From Pseudomonadota bacterium (GTDB lineage: Bacteria; Desulfobacterota; Binatia; UBA1149), in contig JACNKC010000038.1 of NCBI GenBank assembly GCA_014382245.1, positions 1 through 47,602 on the forward strand: 47,602 bases of DNA. The letters run 5' to 3'. The position numbers and the translations under genes were made by a program. Positions 18,721 to 26,351 of the stretch are shown one piece after another; the stretch's first letter is position 1, and the number at the start of each line of letters is the position of its first letter. The notes beneath the pieces were generated by a model that ran no database searches, was not told the origin of the DNA, and was given only the letters and a program-made list of their open reading frames with translations.

Positions 18721-19041
18721 ATGCGCAAGCCGAAGGAAAAGAAAAGCGAGACAATGAAACTCCTGGAGAAGCTCTCGGGTGGGCCGCTTAGCTTTGCGCG
18801 GGCTATCAAGTCGATTCGGGCCTGCGACGAACTGTCGCAGGAAGCATGTGCAGAAAAACTCGGTGTTTCGAAATCGCACCTGTGTGATGTAGAGAAAGGC
18901 CGCAAGACAGTCAGCCCAGAGCGTGCGGCGAGGTGGGCTCGTGTTCTTGGCTACCCGGAGCCGGTACTGGTGCGGCTGGCGATCCAGAGCGAACTCGATG
19001 CGGCCGGGTTGAAATACCGGGTAGAGATAGAAGCGGCTTAG
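18721..19041 (+). CDS. XRE-family helix-turn-helix antitoxin
   Basis: A 106-residue protein with a Cro/CI-type HTH (SFARAIKSIRACDELSQEACAEKLGVSKSHLCDVEKGRK, in which LSQEACAEKLGVSKSHLCDVE is the HTH core). ATG 18721 follows an excellent AAAGGAGG site, unlike the toxin, which has almost no leader. It is expected to neutralise the toxin and repress the shared promoter. The insertion sequence begins 11 bases after its stop, so the module ends at an IS boundary but is itself intact. Confidence 0.87.
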   Translation: MRKPKEKKSETMKLLEKLSGGPLSFARAIKSIRACDELSQEACAEKLGVSKSHLCDVEKGRKTVSPERAARWARVLGYPEPVLVRLAIQSELDAAGLKYRVEIEAA

Positions 19042-19052
19042 GGCGTAGTGGG

Positions 19053-19071
19053 GGCGTTGGTGCATGAATCG
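19053..19071 (+). repeat. Left terminal inverted repeat of the IS
   Basis: GGCGTTGGTGCATGAATCG, identical to the reverse complement of 20102-20120. Pairing continues imperfectly inward (AAGTCAGC versus GAAGTGCG). Confidence 0.93.
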
Positions 19072-19106
19072 AAGTCAGCCCGAATGCCCCCCTGAGATTC
19101 GGTTTG

Positions 19107-20051
19107 TCACGTAGTGAGCTTCTCCGAACTTGGCATCGAGAGCTCGGACATCCAATTCAGCAAGTTACATGCGGCCAACATCTCATTCTGTTGAGCCATT
19201 GGATGGCGGGCCCGAAGGGCTGGTCCGAAGTTTCGCTTGTAACGATAGAATGTGTTTTCCGCTCGAGCCTGCCGGTGTTGCCCTTTTTCGCGTCGCCACT
19301 GCGCTCGGCCAACTCGATCCCTACGCTTTATGTGCCGGTTTCTAGTTCGTAGGACGGGATCACGTGATATTACAGCGCCGCGTTGAGGCGGGACGACGAC
19401 ATAGGCACCTCTTCTGCCGGCCGCGTCGTAAACTTCCCGTCGGTCGTACGCACCATCAGCAGTGACGCGGTCGATCTTCCCTTCGGTCATGTCAAGCAAG
19501 GTCGGGAAGACGGTAGCGTCGGCCACGTCATTGTCCGTGAGTTCTGCAGCCACAATGCGTCCCTCTTCGTCTACGGCCAGGTGTAGTTTCCGCCATCCCA
19601 TGCGCCGACATCCGTACTTTGCAGCTGCCCATTCACCTTGACCGAATACTTTGAGTCCTGAAGCATCGACGATGAGATGGATCGACCGCGAGGTTGGAGC
19701 ACGGGGAAGATCGGAAGCGAGGTCCTGAGAGCGTCTGGAGAGCGTGGTATGATCGGGAACCTCAAGGTCGAGACCAACCAACTCCATAAGCGATCGCAGG
19801 AGACCTTCTGTTTGTCGCCAGGGCAGACCCAGGAGCAACCGGAGATAAAGGGCAGTCTGGACCGCAACATCTGAGTACCGACGTTGGCCACCGCGGCGGC
19901 CGTTTTTCTCAGGCGTCCAGGCTTTAATCGCCTCGGGTGAGAACCATACGGTCAGGCTTCCACGCCTCACCAGGCCTCGATCGTAGGATGGCCAGTTGGT
20001 GATGCGGTAGCGAGTTTTGTAGTTCGGGTGGACCTTCGACCGTTTCGTCAT
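19107..20051 (-). CDS. IS5-family DDE transposase
   Basis: A full 314-residue transposase. The N-terminal region has YRITNWPSYDRGLVRRGSL and QTALYLRLLLGLPWRQTEG, typical of the IS5 family. The catalytic Asp residues are in HLIVDASGLKV and VTADGAYDRREVYD, and the Glu is in RAENTFYRYKRNFG. There is no frameshift or stop, so the element may still be mobile. The first Met at 20051 (MTKRSKVHPNYKTRYRI) fits the family; 51 bases separate it from the right inverted repeat, room for a promoter. Confidence 0.93.
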   Translation of the reverse strand: MTKRSKVHPNYKTRYRITNWPSYDRGLVRRGSLTVWFSPEAIKAWTPEKNGRRGGQRRYSDVAVQTALYLRLLLGLPWRQTEGLLRSLMELVGLDLEVPDHTTLSRRSQDLASDLPRAPTSRSIHLIVDASGLKVFGQGEWAAAKYGCRRMGWRKLHLAVDEEGRIVAAELTDNDVADATVFPTLLDMTEGKIDRVTADGAYDRREVYDAAGRRGAYVVVPPQRGAVISRDPVLRTRNRHIKRRDRVGRAQWRREKGQHRQARAENTFYRYKRNFGPALRARHPMAQQNEMLAACNLLNWMSELSMPSSEKLTT

Positions 20052-20101
20052 CCTTGGATCATGATCCAGGAGCCCAGGCGCGGGAAACGTGGCCGCACTT
20101 C

Positions 20102-20120
20102 CGATTCATGCACCAACGCC
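20102..20120 (-). repeat. Right terminal inverted repeat of the IS
   Basis: CGATTCATGCACCAACGCC, the exact reverse complement of 19053-19071. It lies 23 bases from the 3' end of tRNA-Ala. Confidence 0.93.
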
Positions 20121-20143
20121 GTGTGGTTTCGACCATGACTGAA

Positions 20144-20219
20144 TGGTGGAGCAGAAGGGATTTGAACCCTCGACCCCCACGTTGCGAACGTGGTGCTCTC
20201 CCAGCTGAGCTACTGCCCC
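20144..20219 (-). tRNA. tRNA-Ala(CGC)
   Basis: On the reverse strand a 76-base cloverleaf starts GGGGCAG and ends CTGCTCC-A-CCA. The anticodon arm is CCACG-TTCGCAA-CGTGG, giving anticodon CGC (codon GCG). The T arm has GGTTCAAATCC. CCA is encoded. It abuts the IS-bounded segment. Confidence 0.95.
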
Positions 20220-20286
20220 TTATTCCGTAACCGTTCTGTCCGCCGATTCCTGGTAGCCTGGCGGCGGTTCCCAATTGACACCACCC

Positions 20287-20664
20287 TCAGGTGGGGTGGT
20301 TCGGCTTGTTTTCTTTTCGTTCCTGGATTTCCTTGCAGCCTATGCAGAGCGTTGTAACAGCCCGGGCTCGCAGGCGGCCCACCGGGATCATCTCGCCGCA
20401 TTCCTCGCATTCGCCGAAAGTGCCGTCGCTTATGCGCGCGAGTGCCTCGTCTATTTTGCCGAGGAGCTTGCGCTCGCGGTCGCGAATGCGCAGGTCGCGG
20501 CCCGACTCGCTCTCCCAGGCTGCGCGGTCACCGGGGTCAGCGTAGCTCTCATCCTTGTCGGTCATCTCGTGGACCGTGCGGCCGACTTCTTCCAGAAGCT
20601 GCTGCTTCTGGTGCTCGAGCTGCCGCTCGAACATTATGAGCTGTTCCTTGTTGAGCTCTCCCAT
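20287..20664 (-). CDS. DksA/TraR-family zinc-finger protein
   Basis: DksA-type proteins bind the RNA polymerase secondary channel and, with ppGpp, reset transcription under starvation. The 125-residue protein has a coiled-coil hairpin (QLIMFERQLEHQKQQLLEEV ... ADPGDRAAWESESGRDLRIR), the helix KLLGKIDEALARISDGTFGEC, and a C4 zinc finger C-x2-C-x17-C-x2-C (CEECGEMIPVGRLRARAVTT then LCIGC). The ADPGDRA tip resembles the DxxDxA tip of DksA. ATG 20664 (MGELNKEQL) is preferred; the frame is open to an ATG at 20706, which would add 14 non-family residues. Confidence 0.88.
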   Translation of the reverse strand: MGELNKEQLIMFERQLEHQKQQLLEEVGRTVHEMTDKDESYADPGDRAAWESESGRDLRIRDRERKLLGKIDEALARISDGTFGECEECGEMIPVGRLRARAVTTLCIGCKEIQERKENKPNHPT

Positions 20665-20809
20665 TCGTGGGTTCCCTCTGCTGCCCCTTACGGGCAGACT
20701 AAACATGAAACCCTAGCACCGCGGTTGGGCCTAGTAAAGGCGGCCCCGGGAGTCGCAGCGCGGGGCGCTGCGGGCTGTTGTGTGGCAGAGAGACGATGAC
20801 AGGAAGGCA

Positions 20810-22003
20810 ATGAAAATAGGGTGGTTTGATGCTCCATCGGGCATAAGTGGCGACATGACCCTGGCCGCGCTGCTCGATCTTGGCGCAAGCGGAGGGTTCG
20901 ACTCCCAGCGGCTTGAGGACGGGCTCGCCTGCCTGGGGGTGGACGGCTGGAGGCTGGAGAGCAGCGAGACCAGTGTCGACGGGCTACGCGCGCGGCGGCT
21001 CGAGGTGATCGTAGACGAGGGGGTTACAGTCCGGCGCGACTGGTCGAGCATACGCAGCTTGCTCGAAGAGGCTCCGGCGCGGGGTTTCCCGGCCGCCGCG
21101 GCCGGGATCGCGCTCAGCATATTCGAGAAACTGGCCGCGGCCGAAGCCCGGGTGCACGGCAGCACGCCCGATGAAGTTCATTTTCACGAGGTCGGTGCTG
21201 TGGACTCTATTGTTGATATAGCGGGCGTGGCCTGGTGCCTCGACCGGCTGGGGATAGAGCGGTGCTTCTGCGGTCCGCTTCCCGCTGGCAGTGGTACCGT
21301 GGTTTGCGAGCACGGCACGCTGCCGGTGCCGGTGCCGGCGGTGGTCGAACTGCTCGCCGGTTTCGAGCTCGTGGCGGGCGATGGCCAGGGTGAAACCGTG
21401 ACGCCAACCGGCGCGGCCATCCTCAGCGCGTTGGCGGTCCCCGCGCGCCCGGTGTTCACGCTCGAGGCTTGCGGCAGTGGTGCGGGCAGCCGCCAGATGG
21501 ACGATCGGCCCAACGTTCTGCGTATTCTACTGGGCCACTGTGAAGCTCACGACGACGAGCAGGTTATTGCCATCGTGGCCGATGTTGACGACATGACGGC
21601 CGAGGCCATTGCCTTTGTGGCCGAGCGCCTGCGCGGGGCCGGCGCGCGAGACGTCAGCGTGGTGCCGGTGGGCATGAAGAAAGGGCGCCTGGGAAACCGG
21701 CTCGAAGTGCTGGCCGACGTAGGCACGGTGCACGAGCTGGCCCACCTGCTGCTCACCCACAGCTCCACCGCGGGGCTTCGTTTTCGGGCCATGGGCCGAG
21801 TGGTACTGCCGCGGCGAGTGGAATTGATGGACACCGAGTTCGGCCCGGTGGCGGTCAAGTTCATTGTGCGCCCCGACGGCAGCGAAACGGCCGAACCCGA
21901 GTTCGACGACCTCGCGCGCATTGCTTTGCAGCAGGGCCTTGCCTTCGAGGAGATAAGGCGCGCGGTGCTCGCCAGCCTGCCCGGCTCTGCCGTCAGCGAT
22001 TGA
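20810..22003 (+). CDS. larC: LarC-like nickel-pincer cofactor biosynthesis protein
   Basis: LarC is a CTP-dependent cyclometallase that inserts nickel into the pincer cofactor of lactate racemase and relatives. The 397-residue protein begins MKIGWFDAPSGISGDMTLAA, the family hallmark, then has DEVHFHEVGAVDSIVDIAG, AGSGTVVCEHGTLPVPVPA and TPTGAAIL. The C-terminal half (VADVDDMTAEAIAFVAERL, VGMKKGRLGNRLEVLA) is fused in one frame, whereas some Firmicutes split it in two. ATG 20810 has the AGGAAGG site. No larA, larB or larE is in the window, so the client enzyme is unknown. It converges on the next gene with an 11-base overlap. Confidence 0.92.
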   Translation: MKIGWFDAPSGISGDMTLAALLDLGASGGFDSQRLEDGLACLGVDGWRLESSETSVDGLRARRLEVIVDEGVTVRRDWSSIRSLLEEAPARGFPAAAAGIALSIFEKLAAAEARVHGSTPDEVHFHEVGAVDSIVDIAGVAWCLDRLGIERCFCGPLPAGSGTVVCEHGTLPVPVPAVVELLAGFELVAGDGQGETVTPTGAAILSALAVPARPVFTLEACGSGAGSRQMDDRPNVLRILLGHCEAHDDEQVIAIVADVDDMTAEAIAFVAERLRGAGARDVSVVPVGMKKGRLGNRLEVLADVGTVHELAHLLLTHSSTAGLRFRAMGRVVLPRRVELMDTEFGPVAVKFIVRPDGSETAEPEFDDLARIALQQGLAFEEIRRAVLASLPGSAVSD

Positions 22004-22625
22004 GCTGCATCACGATTTCGCTGAGCGTCAGCAGCGGTGCGGAACCGCAGCTGTTGATCATCGTGTGCAGCATCCCCGTGCCGCTGGCGGTCGCGAACTT
22101 GCCCGTGCCGCCGGTGATTTCAAAGTTGACCACTCCCTCGTTGGTGGTGCAGGCCTGGGCCACGTTGACCTCGACTTCGCAGATCGAGCCGCCCTTGATA
22201 ACGGCGTCTATCTTGTTACCCGGGTCGGGCAGGCCTTTTCTCAGGCGCTCGATGGTCACGGTAGAATCGGTGGTGAAGGGACCGAGCAGGCCGGTGCTGA
22301 AAGCGTGGGAGTCGGTGTTAACCAGTGCGCAGGGGTGCGAACTCGAGAAAGTGCCCCAATCCCAGGACGAACTGGTGGAGACCCTTGCCTTTCCCACCCC
22401 GGGGATCTTGCCCGTGGAGCTGCCCACAGCGCCAGCGTTGTTGTCGCCGCTCTGGGTGTGGGACACCACGTTCGAGATGCTTACGCTGCCCAGGCTGCCG
22501 ACCCTGCTTTTCGTGGCTGCATGCGCAGCCGACAGCGGCAGCAACAGCAGGGCTGCTACGATGAACGCTGTGGTCGCGGTTGTTGTGCGGTTACGAAGTG
22601 TCGGATTTGTGCGGTAGCCTTTCAT
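21993..22625 (-). CDS. Secreted hypothetical protein
   Basis: A 210-residue exported protein. After a basic N-terminus (MKGYRTNPTLRNRTTT) comes a hydrophobic segment and an AHA-A cleavage site (LLLLPLSAAHAATKS). The mature part is Ser/Thr/Gly-rich and seems beta-structured (TDSTVTIERLRKG, GVVNFEITGGTGKFATASGT), with the common adhesin-like phrase ITGGTGKFA-GT and four Cys. No family was recognised. GGAGGACACCT upstream of ATG 22625 is a strong ribosome site. Its stop overlaps the larC stop tail to tail. Confidence 0.75.
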   Translation of the reverse strand: MKGYRTNPTLRNRTTTATTAFIVAALLLLPLSAAHAATKSRVGSLGSVSISNVVSHTQSGDNNAGAVGSSTGKIPGVGKARVSTSSSWDWGTFSSSHPCALVNTDSHAFSTGLLGPFTTDSTVTIERLRKGLPDPGNKIDAVIKGGSICEVEVNVAQACTTNEGVVNFEITGGTGKFATASGTGMLHTMINSCGSAPLLTLSEIVMQLNR

Positions 22626-22680
22626 AGGTGTCCTCCCTGAACCCCTCATGGCTGCAAACCTGGTTCTTTCTTGCTCCTCG

Positions 22681-22710
22681 AAAGTAAGGCCCCTTGCCGG
22701 GGCATGTCAA
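22681..22710 (-). promoter_or_regulatory. Candidate promoter for the secreted protein at 21993-22625
   Basis: On the reverse strand a perfect TTGACA (22705-22710) is followed by an 18-base spacer and TACTTT (22681-22686). A short GCCC-GCA-GGGC hairpin just upstream of it (around 22716-22726) with a TTT tail may end the bio operon. Confidence 0.4.
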
Positions 22711-22733
22711 GGGATAAAGCCCTGCGGGCAGAT

Positions 22734-23471
22734 TCAGCCCCCCTGAACGGGGGAGTGAGCAGCGGCCAGCAGGGCGTCGATATCAAGCCCCGCCTCGCCC
22801 AGGCGTGCCAGTTGGCCGCTGTTTGATATTTCTTCGGGCGCAAGCGCCGTCAGCGTGCCCAGGCAGGGGGGGTTGCCCGCCAGGTGACCGAAGTCGGCAA
22901 TCGCCTGGCCGTTGCCACCCGGCGAGTCATCGTCGGCCAGCTGGTTCATGACGTAACCGGCCAGCTCCGCACCCGCGGATTCCAGCGCCGACATGGTGAG
23001 CAGCGCGTGGTTGATGCAGCCCAGCCGTGACGCCACCACGCAGACCACGGGCATGGGCGCGCGGGCGAGGAAATCAATCCAGGTCAACGAGGGCGCCAGT
23101 GGTACCAGCAGTCCACCGGCCCCTTCGACCAGTACCAGCTCGTGCTCGTCGGCCAGGGCGTGCACATCGGCTGCCAGCGAGTCAACGTCCACTGTTTCGC
23201 CCCGCTCGGCGGCGGCCACCATCGGCGCTGCGGGCAGGCTGTACAAACGACCCGCCACCTGGTCGGGCGACTGCCCGGTGACGCGGCCCAGTGCCCTGCA
23301 GTCGTCTCCGACCAGCTCGTCGCTGGAGCCGGGCACAGACGAGCAACCTGTTTCGACGGGTTTGAAGGCCACGGCGTCGACGCCGCGCGCGCGCAGGGCG
23401 GCCAGCAGGGCTAGCGAGAAAATCGTTTTGCCTACGCCCGTGTCGGTGCCGGTCACAAAAAGGCAGCCCAT
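22734..23471 (-). CDS. bioD: ATP-dependent dethiobiotin synthetase
   Basis: BioD closes the ureido ring of 7,8-diaminopelargonate with CO2 and ATP, the penultimate step to biotin. The 245-residue protein has the P-loop FVTGTDTGVGKTIFSLAL at the N-terminus, the substrate segment AFKPVETGC, and the LVLVEGAGGLLVPLAPSLTW loop with the Glu-Gly-Ala-Gly-Gly motif. It is the last gene of bioF-bioA-bioD, 9 bases after bioA. Length is normal. Confidence 0.95.
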   Translation of the reverse strand: MGCLFVTGTDTGVGKTIFSLALLAALRARGVDAVAFKPVETGCSSVPGSSDELVGDDCRALGRVTGQSPDQVAGRLYSLPAAPMVAAAERGETVDVDSLAADVHALADEHELVLVEGAGGLLVPLAPSLTWIDFLARAPMPVVCVVASRLGCINHALLTMSALESAGAELAGYVMNQLADDDSPGGNGQAIADFGHLAGNPPCLGTLTALAPEEISNSGQLARLGEAGLDIDALLAAAHSPVQGG

Positions 23472-23480
23472 GGTCGCGCG

Positions 23481-24896
23481 TCAGCCGGCCGTCGCAGCGG
23501 CCACCGATTCGGCGGTGGCGGTCACGAGTTCACGCATGAGCGTCTCGGGCAGGGCCGGCGGCGGCATGAGTACCATGGTGTCGCCCAGCGGCCTTATGAT
23601 GACGCCGCGCTTGCGTGCCTCGAGCACTGCGCGGTAGGCGCGACGCTCGTCGGTAGCAAAGCGAAGGCCGCTGTCGGGGTCCTTCAGTATTTCGAAGGCG
23701 GCCATTGTGCCCACCCTGCGCAGGGCAGACGTGTGGGCCAGCGGCGCAACGTGCTCGGCCAGCAGCTCGCCCATCAAGCGGCCGCGCGCGGCCCCGGCCT
23801 CGACCGTGTTTTCTTCGTCGAACACGTCGAGGTTGGCCAGCGCGGTGGCGCAGCCCAGTGGGTTGCCGCCGTAGGTGTGGCCGTGAAACAGCGCCTTGTA
23901 GTCCGAGTAGCGACCGCGGAAGGCATCGAACACCTGCTCGGTGGCAAGGGTTACGGCCAGCGGCAGGTAACCGGCGGTGAGACCCTTGGCCAGGCACATG
24001 ATGTCGGGGCACACTCCGGCCTGCTCGACCGCGAACATGCTGCCCGTGCGACCAAAGCCGGTGGCCACCTCGTCGCAGACCATCAGGGTGCCGTAGCGAT
24101 CGCAGAGCTCGCGCACACCGCGCACAAACGACGGTGGCTGCGGCCATATGCCTGCCGCGCCCTGCACCAACGGTTCGATGACGACGGCGGCGATCGACTC
24201 GCCTTTTTCGGCCAGCAGTTTTTCGAGCTGGGCGAGGCTCGCTGTGCCGGCTGCCTCGAGCGCCGGGGTTTCAATTCCGGCCACTACTGCTTGCTCGCCT
24301 GATCCCTCGTTAATGGGCTCGCACATCCACGGTGGGTTGAACTTGAATACTTCGAAGGTGATGGCCCCGTAGCCACGGTGAAACGGCTCGGAGAACCCGA
24401 GGCTCACCGAGCCCATGGTGTCGCCGTGGTAGGCTTCGGCCAGGGTGACAAAACGGTTTCGCTGTTGCTGTCCCCGCTGTCGCCAGTACTGGAAGGCGGT
24501 GCGCAGGGCTACCTCCACGGCCGTGGAGCCCGAGTCGGAATAGAACACGCGCGTGAGCGCCTCGGGGGTTATCTCGACCAGGCGTCGCGCCAGCTCTATG
24601 GCCGGCACGTGTGACAGGCCGAGCATGGTGGAGTGCGCCACGCGGTCGAGCTGCTCTTTCATCGCTGCCGTTATGCGCGGGTGGCCGTGGCCGTGCACGT
24701 TGCACCAGATCGACGACACGCCGTCGAGGTAGCGGCGGCCGTCGGTGTCCACGAGGTGAAAACCCTCGGCGCGCTCAACGATCAGCGGGTCGTGTGAGTT
24801 CCACTCCTCTGCCTGGGTGAAGGGGTGCCACAGGTAACGGTGGTCGTCTGCCGCGAGGTCACGCGGGCCAACGGTTGCGGTGGCGGGTTCTGTCAT
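23481..24896 (-). CDS. bioA: Adenosylmethionine--8-amino-7-oxononanoate aminotransferase
   Basis: BioA converts KAPA to DAPA with S-adenosylmethionine as amino donor. The 471-residue protein begins with the BioA-type HRYLWHPFTQAEEW, followed by SIWCNVHGHGHPRI, FYSDSGSTAVEVALR, EAYHGDTMGSVSLGF, the PLP Asp in LMVCDEVATGFGRTGSM, the Lys in IMCLAKGLTAGYLPLAVT, and HGHTYGGNPLGCA. The WHPFTQ motif separates it from other class III aminotransferases, including the one at 8080-9300. Its ATG overlaps the bioF stop in ATGA, a sign of coupled translation. Confidence 0.96.
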   Translation of the reverse strand: MTEPATATVGPRDLAADDHRYLWHPFTQAEEWNSHDPLIVERAEGFHLVDTDGRRYLDGVSSIWCNVHGHGHPRITAAMKEQLDRVAHSTMLGLSHVPAIELARRLVEITPEALTRVFYSDSGSTAVEVALRTAFQYWRQRGQQQRNRFVTLAEAYHGDTMGSVSLGFSEPFHRGYGAITFEVFKFNPPWMCEPINEGSGEQAVVAGIETPALEAAGTASLAQLEKLLAEKGESIAAVVIEPLVQGAAGIWPQPPSFVRGVRELCDRYGTLMVCDEVATGFGRTGSMFAVEQAGVCPDIMCLAKGLTAGYLPLAVTLATEQVFDAFRGRYSDYKALFHGHTYGGNPLGCATALANLDVFDEENTVEAGAARGRLMGELLAEHVAPLAHTSALRRVGTMAAFEILKDPDSGLRFATDERRAYRAVLEARKRGVIIRPLGDTMVLMPPPALPETLMRELVTATAESVAAATAG

Positions 24897-26164
24897 GCTC
24901 GGGCTCCGTTGTTTGCAGCGGTGTTCGTGTCGGCAGAATCATCGAGTGCGCAATCGATGATCGCGTCGCGCAGTGCGTTTATTTCCTGGCTCGTGTGCGT
25001 CGCCATCAGGCTCACCCTGAGCCGCGACGTGCCCCGGGCTACGGTCGGCGGGCGTATGGCGGCCACGTAGAAGCCCTTGGCCCTCAGCTTGTCGGCGGTG
25101 GCAACGGCCCGCGCCGCGTCGCCCAGCAGCACAGGTATGATCTGCGAGTCCGCGTTGGGCACCTCGAGGCCGGCCTCCCTGAGCGCCAGCGCCAGGGACG
25201 TGGCCCGCGCCAGCAATCCGGCCGCTCGCTGCGGTTCTCTTTCTACGACCTGGATCGCCGCCAGCGCGGCCGCTGCGGCCGAGGGCGGCAGTGCCGTCGT
25301 AAAAATAATCGAGCGGGCCTTGTTAACCAGCAGGTCAATCAGCGTGCGGCTGCCCGTGACGTAGGCGCCAAAACTACCGAGCGCCTTACCCATGGTGCCC
25401 ATGTGCACCTGCACCTGCCTTTCCAGTCCCAGCTGCTGCACCAGCCCGGCTCCGCGCTCGCCGAACACGCCCGCGCCGTGCGCCTCGTCGACCATCAACC
25501 AGGCGCCGTGACGCCTGCAGGCCTTGCTTATGTCGGCGAGCGGCGCGAGGTCGCCGTCCATCGAGAACACCGACTCGGTGACGACCAACACCCGGCCGGC
25601 GCCGCGGTTCTCGCACAGCACGCGCTCGAGGTCCTCGATGTCGTTGTGGCGGTAGACGACGGTTGCCGCTTTTGACAAGCGCGCGCCATCAATGATGCTG
25701 GCGTGGTTGAGCTCGTCGCTCACGATCAGGTCGCCTGGCCCGGTGAGAGAGCTGATCACGCCGATGTTGGCCTGGTAGCCGGTGGAGAACACCAGTGCCG
25801 CCTCCTGGTTCTTCCAGCGAGCGATCTTGTCCTCGAGCTCGGCGTGCACGGTCATGTGGCCCGACACCAGGCGTGATGAGACCGAGCTCGCTCCCCAGCG
25901 CGCGGTGGCCAGGCGCGCCGCCTCTACCACTTCGGGGTGACAGGCCAGGCCGAGATAGTTGTTCGAGCAGAACAGCAGCAGCTCGCGGCCGTCCAGAGTT
26001 ACCCGCGGCAGTTGGGCCGACTCCACCTCTCGCAGCCCGCGCAGGAGGTCGCGGTCGCGCAGCTCGGCCAGCTCGCCGGCGAGCGCGTGGTCGAGCCCGG
26101 CGCGCGGCGCCAGCTGGTCGCGGTCTTCGGCCGCGGAGGGTGTTTCTTCTGTATGTTCGCTCAC
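24893..26164 (-). CDS. bioF: 8-amino-7-oxononanoate synthase (KAPA synthase)
   Basis: BioF condenses pimeloyl-thioester with alanine, the first biotin ring-assembly step. Features are RVTLDGRELLLFCSNNYLGLA, the pyridoxal region SSVSSRLVSGHMTVHAELED, LMVDEAHGAGVFGERGAG, and the PLP Lys in HMGTMGKALGSFGAYV. The frame is open to TTG 26221, but that codon sits inside the BirA operator, so initiation is placed at GTG 26164 (VSEHTEET); GTG 26203 with a better upstream AAGGCGG is the alternative. First gene of the operon with bioA and bioD. bioB, bioC and bioH are not in the window. Confidence 0.94.
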   Translation of the reverse strand: MSEHTEETPSAAEDRDQLAPRAGLDHALAGELAELRDRDLLRGLREVESAQLPRVTLDGRELLLFCSNNYLGLACHPEVVEAARLATARWGASSVSSRLVSGHMTVHAELEDKIARWKNQEAALVFSTGYQANIGVISSLTGPGDLIVSDELNHASIIDGARLSKAATVVYRHNDIEDLERVLCENRGAGRVLVVTESVFSMDGDLAPLADISKACRRHGAWLMVDEAHGAGVFGERGAGLVQQLGLERQVQVHMGTMGKALGSFGAYVTGSRTLIDLLVNKARSIIFTTALPPSAAAAALAAIQVVEREPQRAAGLLARATSLALALREAGLEVPNADSQIIPVLLGDAARAVATADKLRAKGFYVAAIRPPTVARGTSRLRVSLMATHTSQEINALRDAIIDCALDDSADTNTAANNGARA

Positions 26165-26214
26165 TTGAGGATACCGCTGCCCGGGCCGAGCAATCCTGTT
26201 CACTGGCCGCCTTG

Positions 26215-26247
26215 TTGTCAACCTTGCCTACGATGGTTGGTTTACAA
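26215..26247. promoter_or_regulatory. BirA operator (biotin box)
   Basis: TTGTCAACC, 15 bases, GGTTTACAA. This matches the bacterial biotin operator (TTGTAAACC-N15-GGTTTACAA) at all positions but one. It lies 51 bases upstream of the bioF start and between bioF and the divergent radA. BirA with biotinyl-AMP is expected to bind here and repress bioFAD. Confidence 0.92.
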
Positions 26248-26351
26248 CTATCAGCCTTGGCAATCCCGTGTTGCCGGTGGTTTACAGGGGAAACTCGTTG
26301 AGAAGCGCAGGCGGCGGGCAACCGGGGCCGCCTCCGACGAGGGCAAAGGTC

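Larger units (their letters stand above)
19053..20120 (-). mobile_element. IS5-family insertion sequence (IS903-like ends), complete
   Basis: A 1068-bp element bounded by perfect 19-bp inverted repeats and carrying one intact DDE transposase gene. The ends begin GGCGTTG and end GAATCG, similar in plan to IS903-type ends. No 9-bp target duplication is visible (flanks CGTAGTGGG and GTGTGGTTT), so one flank may have been lost or changed. It lies between the antitoxin gene and tRNA-Ala. Confidence 0.9.

Noticed and set aside
26165-26221. bioF start at TTG 26221
   Set aside because: The codon is inside the BirA operator, and the added residues do not resemble the KAPA synthase N-terminus.
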